Below, in pieces: positions 1-5,465 of a DNA stretch of 6,937 bases (positions are counted from its first letter, which is position 1; each line of letters starts with the position of its first letter). Under the pieces are notes generated by a model. It made no database searches. It was not told the DNA's origin and saw nothing but the letters and a program-made list of their open reading frames with translations. The stretch is from positions 1 to 6,937 of the forward strand of contig JAPOHQ010000050.1 in NCBI GenBank assembly GCA_029979375.1, read 5' to 3'. Origin of the DNA: Microbacteriaceae bacterium (lineage in GTDB: Bacteria > Actinomycetota > Actinomycetes > Actinomycetales > Microbacteriaceae). A program made the position numbers and the translations under genes.

Positions 1-352
1 GGAGCACATCCTAAGGCGCGGCAACTACGGGATTCTGCGCGAATACATCGGACACGGCATTGGTCGCTCGATGCACGAGGATCCGCCAGTTTTCAACTAT
101 CGGACCCGTGATCCTGGTCCAAAGGTTGAGCCGGGGCTCTGCATTGCCATCGAACCGATGATTACTGCCGGCGACCAAAAAACGTTTATCCAAGACGATG
201 ACTGGACCGTCGAGACCCAGGATGGATCCGACGGCGCACACTGGGAACACTCGGTCGCCGTTCTGGAAAATGGGATCAGCGTGCTGACCGAACCTGACGG
301 GGGATTAGCGAAGCTAAAGCCCTTTGGAATCACGCCAATTTCTTTGGATTAG
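1..352 (+). CDS. map: Methionine aminopeptidase type I, C-terminal part (5' truncated by window edge)
   Basis: This cytosolic metalloenzyme removes the N-terminal methionine from nascent proteins. Only the last 116 residues are present; the first whole codon is at base 2 and the TAG stop at 350-352. The fragment contains the family signature GHGIG followed by SMHEDPP. The histidine of GHGIG is a metal ligand and the histidine of MHEDP is the conserved active-site histidine. The glutamates of EPMI and WEHS match the two metal-binding glutamates (E204 and E235 in E. coli). The two aspartate ligands must lie upstream of the window. The reading frame is open through base 2, so an internal ATG at 71 is not a start. 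The gene precedes infA, as is usual in the secY-adk-map-infA arrangement. Identification is secure. Confidence 0.97.
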   Translation, partial: EHILRRGNYGILREYIGHGIGRSMHEDPPVFNYRTRDPGPKVEPGLCIAIEPMITAGDQKTFIQDDDWTVETQDGSDGAHWEHSVAVLENGISVLTEPDGGLAKLKPFGITPISLD

Positions 353-356
353 CCAC

Positions 357-395
357 TAGCATTGCGCCCCAAAAACCCCTAGTATTGTCCCTTGG
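357..395 (+). promoter_or_regulatory. Probable promoter of the infA-rpmJ unit (conserved -10 region, weak -35)
   Basis: TAGTAT at 380-385 fits the TAnnnT pattern of sigma-A type -10 boxes. It lies in a block, 371-395, that matches the block upstream of rplM (4408-4432) at 20 of 25 positions when aligned by hand without gaps. The -35 region 17-18 bases upstream (around 356-362) is a poor match to TTGACA. Transcription would start near 391-395, giving an infA leader of roughly 85 bases. The assignment rests on the similarity to the better rplM promoter and is inferred. Confidence 0.5.
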
Positions 396-477
396 CGTTT
401 CTGCGTGAAAACCTTTTTACAAACAGTGTGGGGCTGACGCGTGTTTGGAGCGCCAAAAAAGTAGTGAAGTTGAGTGC

Positions 478-699
478 ATGGCCAACAAAGACGGCGTAAT
501 TGAGATCGAGGGCACGGTCGTAGAGGCACTCCCGAACGCAATGTTTCGGGTAGAGCTGACCAACGGGCACATTGTGCTGGCCCACATCTCAGGAAAAATG
601 CGACAGCACTACATCCGCATCCTCCCCGAGGACCGCGTGATTGTTGAGCTGTCGACCTACGACCTGACTCGTGGCCGCATCATCTACCGCTACAAGTAG
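478..699 (+). CDS. infA: Translation initiation factor IF-1
   Basis: IF-1 is a small OB-fold protein that occupies the 30S A site during initiation and works with IF-2 and IF-3. The 73-residue product has the expected length and conserved stretches: start MANKDGVIEIEG, then LPNAMFRVEL, HISGKMR and YIRILPEDRV, ending GRIIYRYK. The ATG at 478 is chosen because the protein aligns from MANKDG; an in-frame TTG at 445 would add 11 unconserved residues. The Shine-Dalgarno sequence is weak (GAAG and TGAG rather than AGGAG). The gene follows map after 125 bases and precedes rpmJ by 12 bases, so infA and rpmJ are very likely cotranscribed. Confidence 0.98.
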   Translation: MANKDGVIEIEGTVVEALPNAMFRVELTNGHIVLAHISGKMRQHYIRILPEDRVIVELSTYDLTRGRIIYRYK

Positions 700-711
700 G
701 AAAGAAAGAAC

Positions 712-825
712 ATGAAGGTTAACCCGAGCGTCAAGAAGATTTGCGACAAGTGCAAGATCATTCGCCGCCACGGTCGCGTGATGGTGATTTGCGAGAACCC
801 TCGCCACAAGCAGCGCCAGGGCTAA
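712..825 (+). CDS. rpmJ: 50S ribosomal protein L36 (bL36), zinc-binding form
   Basis: This 37-residue protein of the large subunit is easily missed because of its size. The sequence begins MKVNPSVKKICDKCK and ends RHKQRQG. The zinc ligands C11, C14, C27 and H32 are all present, so this is the zinc-containing (C+) type rather than the zinc-free paralogue. A purine-rich AGGAAAG lies about 7-13 bases upstream of the ATG and partly overlaps the infA stop region. The gene is 12 bases after infA and is followed by the long structured spacer before rpsM. The length is typical. Confidence 0.97.
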   Translation: MKVNPSVKKICDKCKIIRRHGRVMVICENPRHKQRQG

Positions 826-959
826 GCAATCTTCCTTACAACTAAATAAACAAGGGCAACTCCAAGCGAGAGCTAACCCCCGGAAGAAGGCCGGGGCCCC
901 ATCCGCCAGGTGGGGAAGGAGCTGCTGAAGACCTTCTCACTAACAGGAGACACATCCAG
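826..959 (+). promoter_or_regulatory. Structured rpmJ-rpsM spacer: tandem hairpins and possible pseudoknot
   Basis: This 134-base spacer has no ORF I would support. It contains two adjacent hairpins. The first pairs CCCCGG (878-883) with CCGGGG (891-896). The second pairs CCCCATC (897-903) with GGTGGGG (909-915), including one wobble, around a 5-base loop. The loop of the first hairpin includes AGAAGG (885-890), complementary to CCTTCT (932-937), which would form an H-type pseudoknot just upstream of the rpsM ribosome binding site AGGAG (945-949). No T-run follows either hairpin, so an intrinsic terminator is unlikely. A cis-regulatory leader for rpsM is an inference, suggested by the S4-binding pseudoknot at rpsM in the E. 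coli alpha operon. Confidence 0.45.
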
Positions 960-1337
960 ATGGCACGTATTGCAGGAGTGGACATCCCTCGCGAAAAGCG
1001 AGTGGTAATCGCACTCACCTACATTTTCGGCATTGGCCGCACTCGCTCAAGCGAGATTCTGAAGACCACCAAGATTTCCGAGGAGATCCGAGTTAAGGAC
1101 CTCTCCGACGACCAGCTTGTTGCGCTTCGTGACGAGATCGAGAAGAACTACCAGGTCGAGGGAGATCTGCGCCGTGAGGTTGCAGCAGACATCCGCCGCA
1201 AGGTCGAGCTCGGCTCGTACCAGGGAATCCGCCACCGTCGTGGACTTCCTGTTCACGGTCAGCGCACCAAGACCAACGCTAGAACTCGCAAGGGTCCAAA
1301 GCGCACCGTAGCCGGCAAGAAGAAGGCAGCCCGCTAG
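960..1337 (+). CDS. rpsM: 30S ribosomal protein S13 (uS13)
   Basis: S13 sits in the head of the small subunit, contacts the P-site tRNA and forms bridges to the large subunit. The 125-residue product has the canonical start MARIAGVDIPREKR, the helix-turn segment TYIFGIGRTRS (20-30) and the C-terminal signature RGLPVHGQRTKTNARTRKG (94-112), with a lysine/arginine-rich tail. Length fits the family. The ATG is preceded by AGGAG at 945-949, a somewhat long 10-base spacing. rpsK follows after 24 bases. This is the first gene of the alpha-operon block rpsM-rpsK-rpoA-rplQ. Confidence 0.98.
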   Translation: MARIAGVDIPREKRVVIALTYIFGIGRTRSSEILKTTKISEEIRVKDLSDDQLVALRDEIEKNYQVEGDLRREVAADIRRKVELGSYQGIRHRRGLPVHGQRTKTNARTRKGPKRTVAGKKKAAR

Positions 1338-1361
1338 TCGCGGCTTGATTAGGAGATAGAA

Positions 1362-1766
1362 ATGGCAACCCCTAAGGCAACCTCTGCGGCTAAGAAGCCT
1401 CGTCGCAAGGACAAGAAGAACGTTCCAGCAGGTCAGGCACACATCCGCTCGACCTTCAACAACACCATCATCACCATCACTGACCCAACCGGAGCTGTTA
1501 TCTCCTGGTCGTCATCCGGTGACGTTGGTTTCAAGGGTTCACGTAAGTCGACCCCATTCGCAGCCCAGATGGCAGCCGAGAACGCTGCTCGCAAGGCTCA
1601 GGAGCACGGCCTGAAGAAGGTAGACGTGTTCGTCAAGGGCCCAGGATCTGGTCGCGAGACCGCGATCCGCTCCCTGCAGGCTGCAGGCCTCGAGGTTGGC
1701 TCCATTCAGGATGTCACCCCACAGGCTCACAACGGCTGCCGCCCTCCAAAGCGCCGCCGCGTCTAA
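1362..1766 (+). CDS. rpsK: 30S ribosomal protein S11 (uS11)
   Basis: S11 belongs to the platform of the small subunit and lies near the Shine-Dalgarno duplex and the E site. The 134-residue product has a basic N-terminal stretch (KKPRRKDKK, 11-19), then AHIRSTFNNTIITITD (26-41), the GFKGSRKSTPFAAQ segment (56-69), GPGSGRETAIR (93-103) and the terminal DVTPQAHNGCRPPKRRRV. AGGAG (1351-1355) lies 6 bases before the ATG. No rpsD (S4) follows, unlike in E. coli or Mycobacterium; the next gene is rpoA after 91 bases. Confidence 0.98.
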   Translation: MATPKATSAAKKPRRKDKKNVPAGQAHIRSTFNNTIITITDPTGAVISWSSSGDVGFKGSRKSTPFAAQMAAENAARKAQEHGLKKVDVFVKGPGSGRETAIRSLQAAGLEVGSIQDVTPQAHNGCRPPKRRRV

Positions 1767-1857
1767 CTAAAACTTCATAACCGATCTGGTCAGCCCCAGC
1801 CAGGTCACAACCCGACGAGTATCAAATAGCGGGTACTCAGACGAAAGGAACCAAATA
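1767..1857 (+). promoter_or_regulatory. rpsK-rpoA spacer with two hairpins at the position where rpsD is absent
   Basis: This 91-base spacer encodes nothing that I can recognise. Two hairpins can be drawn. GATCTGG (1783-1789) pairs with CCAGGTC (1800-1806) with one G-U pair and a 10-base loop. GAGTATC (1817-1823) pairs with GGTACTC (1832-1838) with one G-U pair and an 8-base loop. The second ends six bases before the rpoA ribosome binding site AAAGGA (1844-1849). Neither is followed by a T-run, so they are not obvious terminators. A role in rpoA translation, mRNA processing or stability is possible but inferred. Confidence 0.4.
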
Positions 1858-2847
1858 GTGCTAATTGCACAGCGCCCCACCCTTCACGAAGAAGTAGTAA
1901 GCGATTCACGCTCACGATTTATCCTCGACCCACTGGAGCCAGGCTTTGGCTACACGCTGGGTAACTCACTACGCCGCACCCTGCTCTCCTCGATTCCAGG
2001 TGCCGCAGTCACCAACATCAGGATTCAGGGCGTAAGCCACGAGTTCTCCACCATCCCAGGTGTGAAAGAGGATGTTGTTGAGGTCATCCTGAACATCAAG
2101 GACCTCGTTGTCTCCTCCGAGCACGACGCTCCTGTTGTTGCTCACCTATCCAAGTCAACCGCCGGTCCTGTGACCGCTGCTGACATTCAGGTTCCTGCCG
2201 GTGTTGAGGTTCACAACCCTGACCTGGTCATCGCAACCCTGAACACCAAGGGCAAGCTCGAGATCGAGTTCATCATTGAGCGTGGTCGTGGCTATGTCCA
2301 GGCCAGCCAGAACCGTAACCCAGATGCAGAGGCCGGAGTTATCCCGGTTGACTCCATCTACTCACCGGTTCTTAAGGTCTCTTACCGCGTTGAGGCAACT
2401 CGTGCAGGTGAGTTCACCAACTTCGACAAGCTAGTAATCGACGTCGAGACCAAGTCTTCGATGGCCCCACGTGACGCCATTGCATCCGCTGGAGCCACCC
2501 TGGTTGAGCTCTTCGGTCTGGCCAAGGAGCTGAACAACGAGGCTGAGGGTATTGAGATTGGCCCAGCCCCGGTTGAGGTTGCAGCCTCGAACGAGCTTTC
2601 CACCCCGATTGAGGACCTAGACCTCACGGTTCGTTCCTACAACTGCCTAAAGCGCGAGGGCATCAACACCGTTTCGGAGCTGATTGCACTCAGCGAGGAC
2701 CAGCTGATGAACATCCGCAACTTTGGTTCCAAGTCCGTAGACGAGGTTCGCGAGAAGCTCGCCGGCATGGGACTTAGGTTCAAAGACGCCGTTCCAGGAT
2801 TCGACTCCGCTTACTTCGGTGGCGGTTTCGACGAAGACCAGATCTAG
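1858..2847 (+). CDS. rpoA: DNA-directed RNA polymerase subunit alpha
   Basis: Alpha dimerises to nucleate RNA polymerase assembly, and its C-terminal domain binds UP elements and activators. The 329-residue protein starts at GTG with MLIAQRPTL, typical of actinobacteria, and AAAGGA lies 8 bases upstream. The N-terminal assembly domain (about 1-225) contains EPGFGYTLGNSLRRTLLSS (27-45), PGVKEDV (67-73) and VDSIYSPVLKV (164-174). The C-terminal domain (about 250-310) contains LTVRSYNCLKREG, whose arginine at 259 matches DNA-contacting R265 of E. coli, and IRNFGSKSVDEV. A short acidic, glycine-rich end (GGGFDEDQI) closes the protein; it is shorter than tails I recall from larger relatives. The stop is doubled in frame (TAG TAG, 2845-2850). 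rplQ follows 18 bases later. Confidence 0.98.
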   Translation: MLIAQRPTLHEEVVSDSRSRFILDPLEPGFGYTLGNSLRRTLLSSIPGAAVTNIRIQGVSHEFSTIPGVKEDVVEVILNIKDLVVSSEHDAPVVAHLSKSTAGPVTAADIQVPAGVEVHNPDLVIATLNTKGKLEIEFIIERGRGYVQASQNRNPDAEAGVIPVDSIYSPVLKVSYRVEATRAGEFTNFDKLVIDVETKSSMAPRDAIASAGATLVELFGLAKELNNEAEGIEIGPAPVEVAASNELSTPIEDLDLTVRSYNCLKREGINTVSELIALSEDQLMNIRNFGSKSVDEVREKLAGMGLRFKDAVPGFDSAYFGGGFDEDQI

Positions 2848-2865
2848 TAGCGCAAGGAGAAACAA

Positions 2866-3522
2866 ATGCCTACCCCAACAAAGGGCCCACGTCTCGGAGG
2901 CGGACCAGCTCACGAGCGCCTGATGCTGAACAACATGGCCACCAGCCTGTTCAAGCACGGCAAGATCACAACCACTGAGACCAGGGCGAAGCGCCTGCGT
3001 CCGGTTGCCGAGCGCCTCATCACCTTCGCGAAGCGTGGCGACCTTGCCTCGCGTCGTCGCGTCATGCAGCAGATCTTGGACAAGGGAGTTGTTCACCAGC
3101 TCTTCACCGAGATCGCCCCTCAGGTTCTAGAGCGCCAGGGCGGCTACACCCGAATTGTGAAGCTCGGCTTCCGCAAGGGTGACAACGCCCCGATGGCTCT
3201 AATCGAGCTCGTACTCGACCCAGTGTCACCAAAGCCAAAGGCCAACAAGGTCAAGCTCAGCAACAACGTGGCGACTGCCGGCAAGGCAGCAGCTGCTGAG
3301 GCAGAGGCAGCCGAAGCTCAGGTCGAAGAGGTAGTGGAGGAAGCAGCACCGGTTGCAGAGGCTCCTGCCGAGACCCCAGCCGAGGAGACTGCTGCCGAGG
3401 CACCGGCCGAGGAGCCAGCCGCAGAGGCTGAGGCACCAGCTGAGGAGGCGCCAGCAGCTGAGGCTGAGGCGCCAGCCGAGGAGGCCCCAGCAGAGGCCGA
3501 GGAAGAGCCAAAGGCTGAATAG
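2866..3522 (+). CDS. rplQ: 50S ribosomal protein L17 (bL17) with long acidic Ala/Glu/Pro tail
   Basis: L17 binds 23S rRNA near the exit-tunnel side of the large subunit. The conserved domain spans about residues 1-120: start MPTPTKGPRLGGGPAHER, then ATSLFKHGKITTTETRAKRLRP, GGYTRIVKLG and ALIELV. From about residue 141 to 218 the protein is a low-complexity tail of 78 residues that I count as 27 Glu, 33 Ala and 10 Pro with one Lys and no Asp. It includes a tandem 12-residue repeat at 186-209. The result is 218 residues against roughly 115-130 for the bare family. The tail opposes the basic charge of the domain; its role is not visible from sequence. AAGGAG (2854-2859) precedes the ATG. truA begins 10 bases after the stop. 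Confidence 0.97.
   Translation: MPTPTKGPRLGGGPAHERLMLNNMATSLFKHGKITTTETRAKRLRPVAERLITFAKRGDLASRRRVMQQILDKGVVHQLFTEIAPQVLERQGGYTRIVKLGFRKGDNAPMALIELVLDPVSPKPKANKVKLSNNVATAGKAAAAEAEAAEAQVEEVVEEAAPVAEAPAETPAEETAAEAPAEEPAAEAEAPAEEAPAAEAEAPAEEAPAEAEEEPKAE
3421..3492 (+). repeat. Tandem 36-base coding repeat in the rplQ acidic tail
   Basis: Two adjacent 36-base units, 3421-3456 and 3457-3492, both encode AEAEAPAEEAPA. By hand comparison they differ at 4 of 36 positions, all synonymous third positions. This points to a duplication followed by drift under selection for the amino-acid pattern, or to gene conversion. Looser GAG-GCN-CCA repeats extend upstream to about 3290. Confidence 0.9.
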
Positions 3523-3532
3523 AGTAGATTCC

Positions 3533-4396
3533 ATGAGCAAGCCCGCTGGTCCAGCTAGCGGGCTTTCTCGTTTTCGGATCAACCTTGCCTACGACGGCAC
3601 AGATTTTTCGGGATGGGCCAAACAGCCCAATCTTCGAACTGTTCAGGGTGAGCTGCTCGCTGCCCTAGAGCAGATATTTGGTCCCAGTCAAGATGATTTT
3701 GGAATGCGGGTGGCGGGGCGAACCGATGCTGGGGTCCATGCCGGGTATCAGGTCTGCCACATCGATCTGGATGAGGCACAGCTTGCCAGACTTGGCCGAA
3801 CCCCCTTTGGTGCCAAGCGTCTCAACGGGTTGCTGCCAGAGGATATCTCGGTCAGCCAGGTTGAGAGGGCTCCAGAGGGCTTCGATGCCAGATTTTCCGC
3901 CACTGCTCGGCTTTATCACTATGGGATTGCAGATGCTGAGTGCGAGCCAAACCCAAAGCAAGCTCGCTATGTCCTGGCCCATCCCAAGGTCCTTGAGGTG
4001 GACAAGATGTCCCAGGCCGCAGCCGAAATGGTCGGCCTGAGGGACTTCGGAGCGTTTTGCAAGCCCAGGGCGGGCGCAACAACTATCCGCGAGCTGCGGC
4101 GACTTGAGGTTGAGCGGGAAGAATCGGGCCGAATCGTCATAACCTTCGAGGCGGATGCCTTTTGCCACAACATGGTGAGATCTCTGGTTGGAGCCCTGAT
4201 TGCCGTCGGCGAGGGCCGGATCACAGTTGCTGAGCTGGTGGCAATACAGCAGGCCGCAGTTCGAACCTCCAGGTTCAAGGTCGTTGACCCGAGAGGGCTG
4301 TCGCTGGATGGGGTGGAATACCCTGCCGACCAGCTGTTGGCTAGCCAGGCAGAAAAAGCCCGAAATCTGCGCTCAAGCGAGGAAATTTCTGTTTGA
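3533..4396 (+). CDS. truA: tRNA pseudouridine(38-40) synthase
   Basis: TruA converts uridines 38-40 in the anticodon arm of many tRNAs to pseudouridine. The 287-residue product has the family motifs in order: INLAYDGTDFSGWAKQ (16-31), AGRTDAGVHA (61-70) with the catalytic aspartate D65, RLYHY (126-130), DFGAFC (171-176) and FCHNMVRSLVGAL (210-221). The start at ATG 3533 is the only usual start codon between the rplQ stop and the conserved core; the frame runs open upstream through the rplQ tail, but that would give a nonsense leader. No good Shine-Dalgarno precedes it, so translation is probably coupled to rplQ, whose stop is 10 bases upstream. Codons 3-11 lie inside a strong terminator-like hairpin. 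The stop codon overlaps the rplM promoter. Confidence 0.96.
   Translation: MSKPAGPASGLSRFRINLAYDGTDFSGWAKQPNLRTVQGELLAALEQIFGPSQDDFGMRVAGRTDAGVHAGYQVCHIDLDEAQLARLGRTPFGAKRLNGLLPEDISVSQVERAPEGFDARFSATARLYHYGIADAECEPNPKQARYVLAHPKVLEVDKMSQAAAEMVGLRDFGAFCKPRAGATTIRELRRLEVEREESGRIVITFEADAFCHNMVRSLVGALIAVGEGRITVAELVAIQQAAVRTSRFKVVDPRGLSLDGVEYPADQLLASQAEKARNLRSSEEISV
3539..3574 (+). terminator. Terminator-like hairpin inside the start of truA (end of alpha operon)
   Basis: AAGCCCGCT (3539-3547) pairs perfectly with AGCGGGCTT (3557-3565). The stem can extend by a G-U and a G-C pair to leave a 5-base loop. TTT (3564-3566) and, after CTCG, TTTT (3571-3574) follow the stem. It begins 16 bases after the rplQ stop, a usual place for an intrinsic terminator, yet it lies within codons 3-14 of truA. 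Most likely it ends or attenuates transcription from the rpsM-rplQ unit, with truA expressed by readthrough. The interrupted T-tract suggests incomplete termination. Confidence 0.65.
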
Positions 4397-4422
4397 CCAA
4401 AGGCCATAAAACCCCCTAGACT
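4393..4422 (+). promoter_or_regulatory. Promoter of the rplM-rpsI-glmM unit
   Basis: TTGACC (4393-4398) and TAGACT (4417-4422) are separated by 18 bases, a good fit to a sigma-A type promoter. The -35 box contains the truA stop codon TGA (4394-4396). The -10 region lies in a block, 4408-4432, shared with the infA upstream region. A start near 4428-4432 would leave a leader of about 75-80 bases before rplM. It contains short inverted repeats such as GGTTTGAAACC (4449-4459) and CCGC (4458-4461) with GCGG (4470-4473). Confidence 0.7.
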
Positions 4423-4506
4423 TGCTCCTTGGTTCGGGTAGTCCGACAGGTTTGAAACCGCTAGAAATTGCGGAATCACAAACAAGAAACTAAGAGGTAT
4501 TTCAGC

Positions 4507-4950
4507 GTGCGTACTTATTCGCCCAAGGCTAGTGAGCTGAGCCACGACTGGTTCGTCATTGACGCGACCGATGTTGTGCTGGGAAGGCTTGCATCTCAGG
4601 CAGCCACCCTGCTTCGTGGAAAGCACAAGCCGACCTTTGCAACCCACATGGACAACGGTGACTTCGTGATCATCATCAACGCCGAGAAGGTTGCCCTGAC
4701 CGGCTCCAAGCTCAGCCAGAAGATGGCATACCGCCACTCCGGTTACCCAGGTGGCCTAACCGCAACCAGCTACGCCGAGCTTCTCGAGAAGAACCCAACT
4801 CGTGCAATCGAGAAGGCAATTCGCGGCATGCTTCCAAAGAACTCCCTTGGCGACCAGATGCTGAAGAAGCTAAAGGTCTACAGCGGCAGTGAGCACCCTC
4901 ACACCGCCCAGCAGCCAAAGACCTTCGTCATCGACCAGATTGCCCAGTAA
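4507..4950 (+). CDS. rplM: 50S ribosomal protein L13 (uL13)
   Basis: L13 is an early-assembling protein of the large subunit. The 147-residue product begins at GTG with MRTYSPK, matching the actinobacterial N-terminus, and continues with WFVIDATDVVLGRLAS (15-30), LLRGKHKPTF (35-44), VIIINAEKVALTG (54-66), YRHSGYPGG (75-83), AIRGMLPKN (104-112) and KVYSGSEHPH (123-132). An in-frame TTG at 4468 would add 13 unconserved residues and lacks a ribosome binding site, whereas AAGAGGT (4492-4498) precedes the GTG by 8 bases. rpsI follows after 10 bases, so the usual rplM-rpsI pair is kept. Confidence 0.97.
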   Translation: MRTYSPKASELSHDWFVIDATDVVLGRLASQAATLLRGKHKPTFATHMDNGDFVIIINAEKVALTGSKLSQKMAYRHSGYPGGLTATSYAELLEKNPTRAIEKAIRGMLPKNSLGDQMLKKLKVYSGSEHPHTAQQPKTFVIDQIAQ

Positions 4951-4960
4951 GGAAAAGAAC

Positions 4961-5455
4961 TTGGCTGAACAAGACGTAATTGAGACCGAGGCCACCGAGG
5001 CCGAGACCACCTTTAGCACCGAGAGTGATCCTGTTGAGAAAAAGGTTCGCTCACGTGGCGAGCTGAAGCAGGGTGGTGCAGGCACTGGCCGACGCAAGGA
5101 GGCAGTAGCCAGGGTTCGACTGATGCCAGGAAGCGGAAAGATCACCGTGAACGGCCGCACCTTTGAGGACTACTTCCCAAACAAGCTTCACCAGCAGCTC
5201 ATCACCGACCCGTTTAAGGTCCTCGAGCTGCAGGGTGCATACGATGTGGTTGCACGCATCGATGGTGGTGGAATTGCCGGCCAGGCCGGTGCGCTTCGCC
5301 TCGGTATCTCTCGTGCACTGAACCAGATCGACACCGACAACAACCGGGCTGCTTTGAAGAAGGCCGGCTTCTTGAGCCGTGACTCCAGAGTCATCGAGCG
5401 CAAGAAGGCTGGTCTCAAGAAGGCTCGCAAGGCCTCGCAGTTCTCCAAGCGCTAG
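4961..5455 (+). CDS. rpsI: 30S ribosomal protein S9 (uS9) with acidic N-terminal extension
   Basis: S9 lies in the head of the small subunit, and its C-terminal arginine reaches the P-site tRNA. The product has 164 residues starting at TTG (MAEQDVIETEA), with AAGGA at 4949-4953 overlapping the rplM stop. Residues 1-26 are acidic (9 Asp/Glu, no Lys or Arg) and unlike the rest; such extensions are known in actinobacterial S9. The core begins near residue 42 with TGRRKEAVARVRLMPGSG, then ITVNGRTFEDYFP, GGGIAGQAGALRLGISRAL, RKKAGLKKARKASQFSKR and the conserved terminal SKR. An upstream in-frame ATG at 4889 lies within rplM and is not used in my view. Confidence 0.96.
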   Translation: MAEQDVIETEATEAETTFSTESDPVEKKVRSRGELKQGGAGTGRRKEAVARVRLMPGSGKITVNGRTFEDYFPNKLHQQLITDPFKVLELQGAYDVVARIDGGGIAGQAGALRLGISRALNQIDTDNNRAALKKAGFLSRDSRVIERKKAGLKKARKASQFSKR

Positions 5456-5465
5456 GCAACAGGCC

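Noticed and set aside
299..325. Hairpin TTAGC-GAA-GCTAA with flanking GGG/CCC near the map 3' end, followed by TTT
   Set aside because: The stem is interrupted by an internal loop and the T-tract is only three bases; it could serve as a weak terminator but evidence is insufficient.
833..860. Possible promoter in the AT-rich start of the rpmJ-rpsM spacer
   Set aside because: TAAATA and TACAAC do not combine with a recognisable -35 box at 16-19 bases; not supported.
3353..3532. Extended truA start within the rplQ tail
   Set aside because: The added Arg/Gln/Pro/Leu sequence is the frame-shifted reading of the rplQ repeats; TruA proteins start near the conserved LAYDGT segment, as from ATG 3533.
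3226..3582. Minus-strand Leu/Trp/Cys-rich frame opposite the L17 tail
   Set aside because: It is the complement of repetitive GAG/GCN/CCA codons, which yields long stop-free frames by composition alone.
3967..4737. Long minus-strand open frame antisense to truA and rplM
   Set aside because: It crosses the truA 3' end, the rplM promoter and the rplM 5' end, resembles no family I know, and is explained by the codon bias of the real plus-strand genes.
5379..5465. Upstream in-frame ATG for glmM inside rpsI
   Set aside because: The 29 extra residues are rpsI read out of frame; GlmM aligns from MARLFGTDGVRG.
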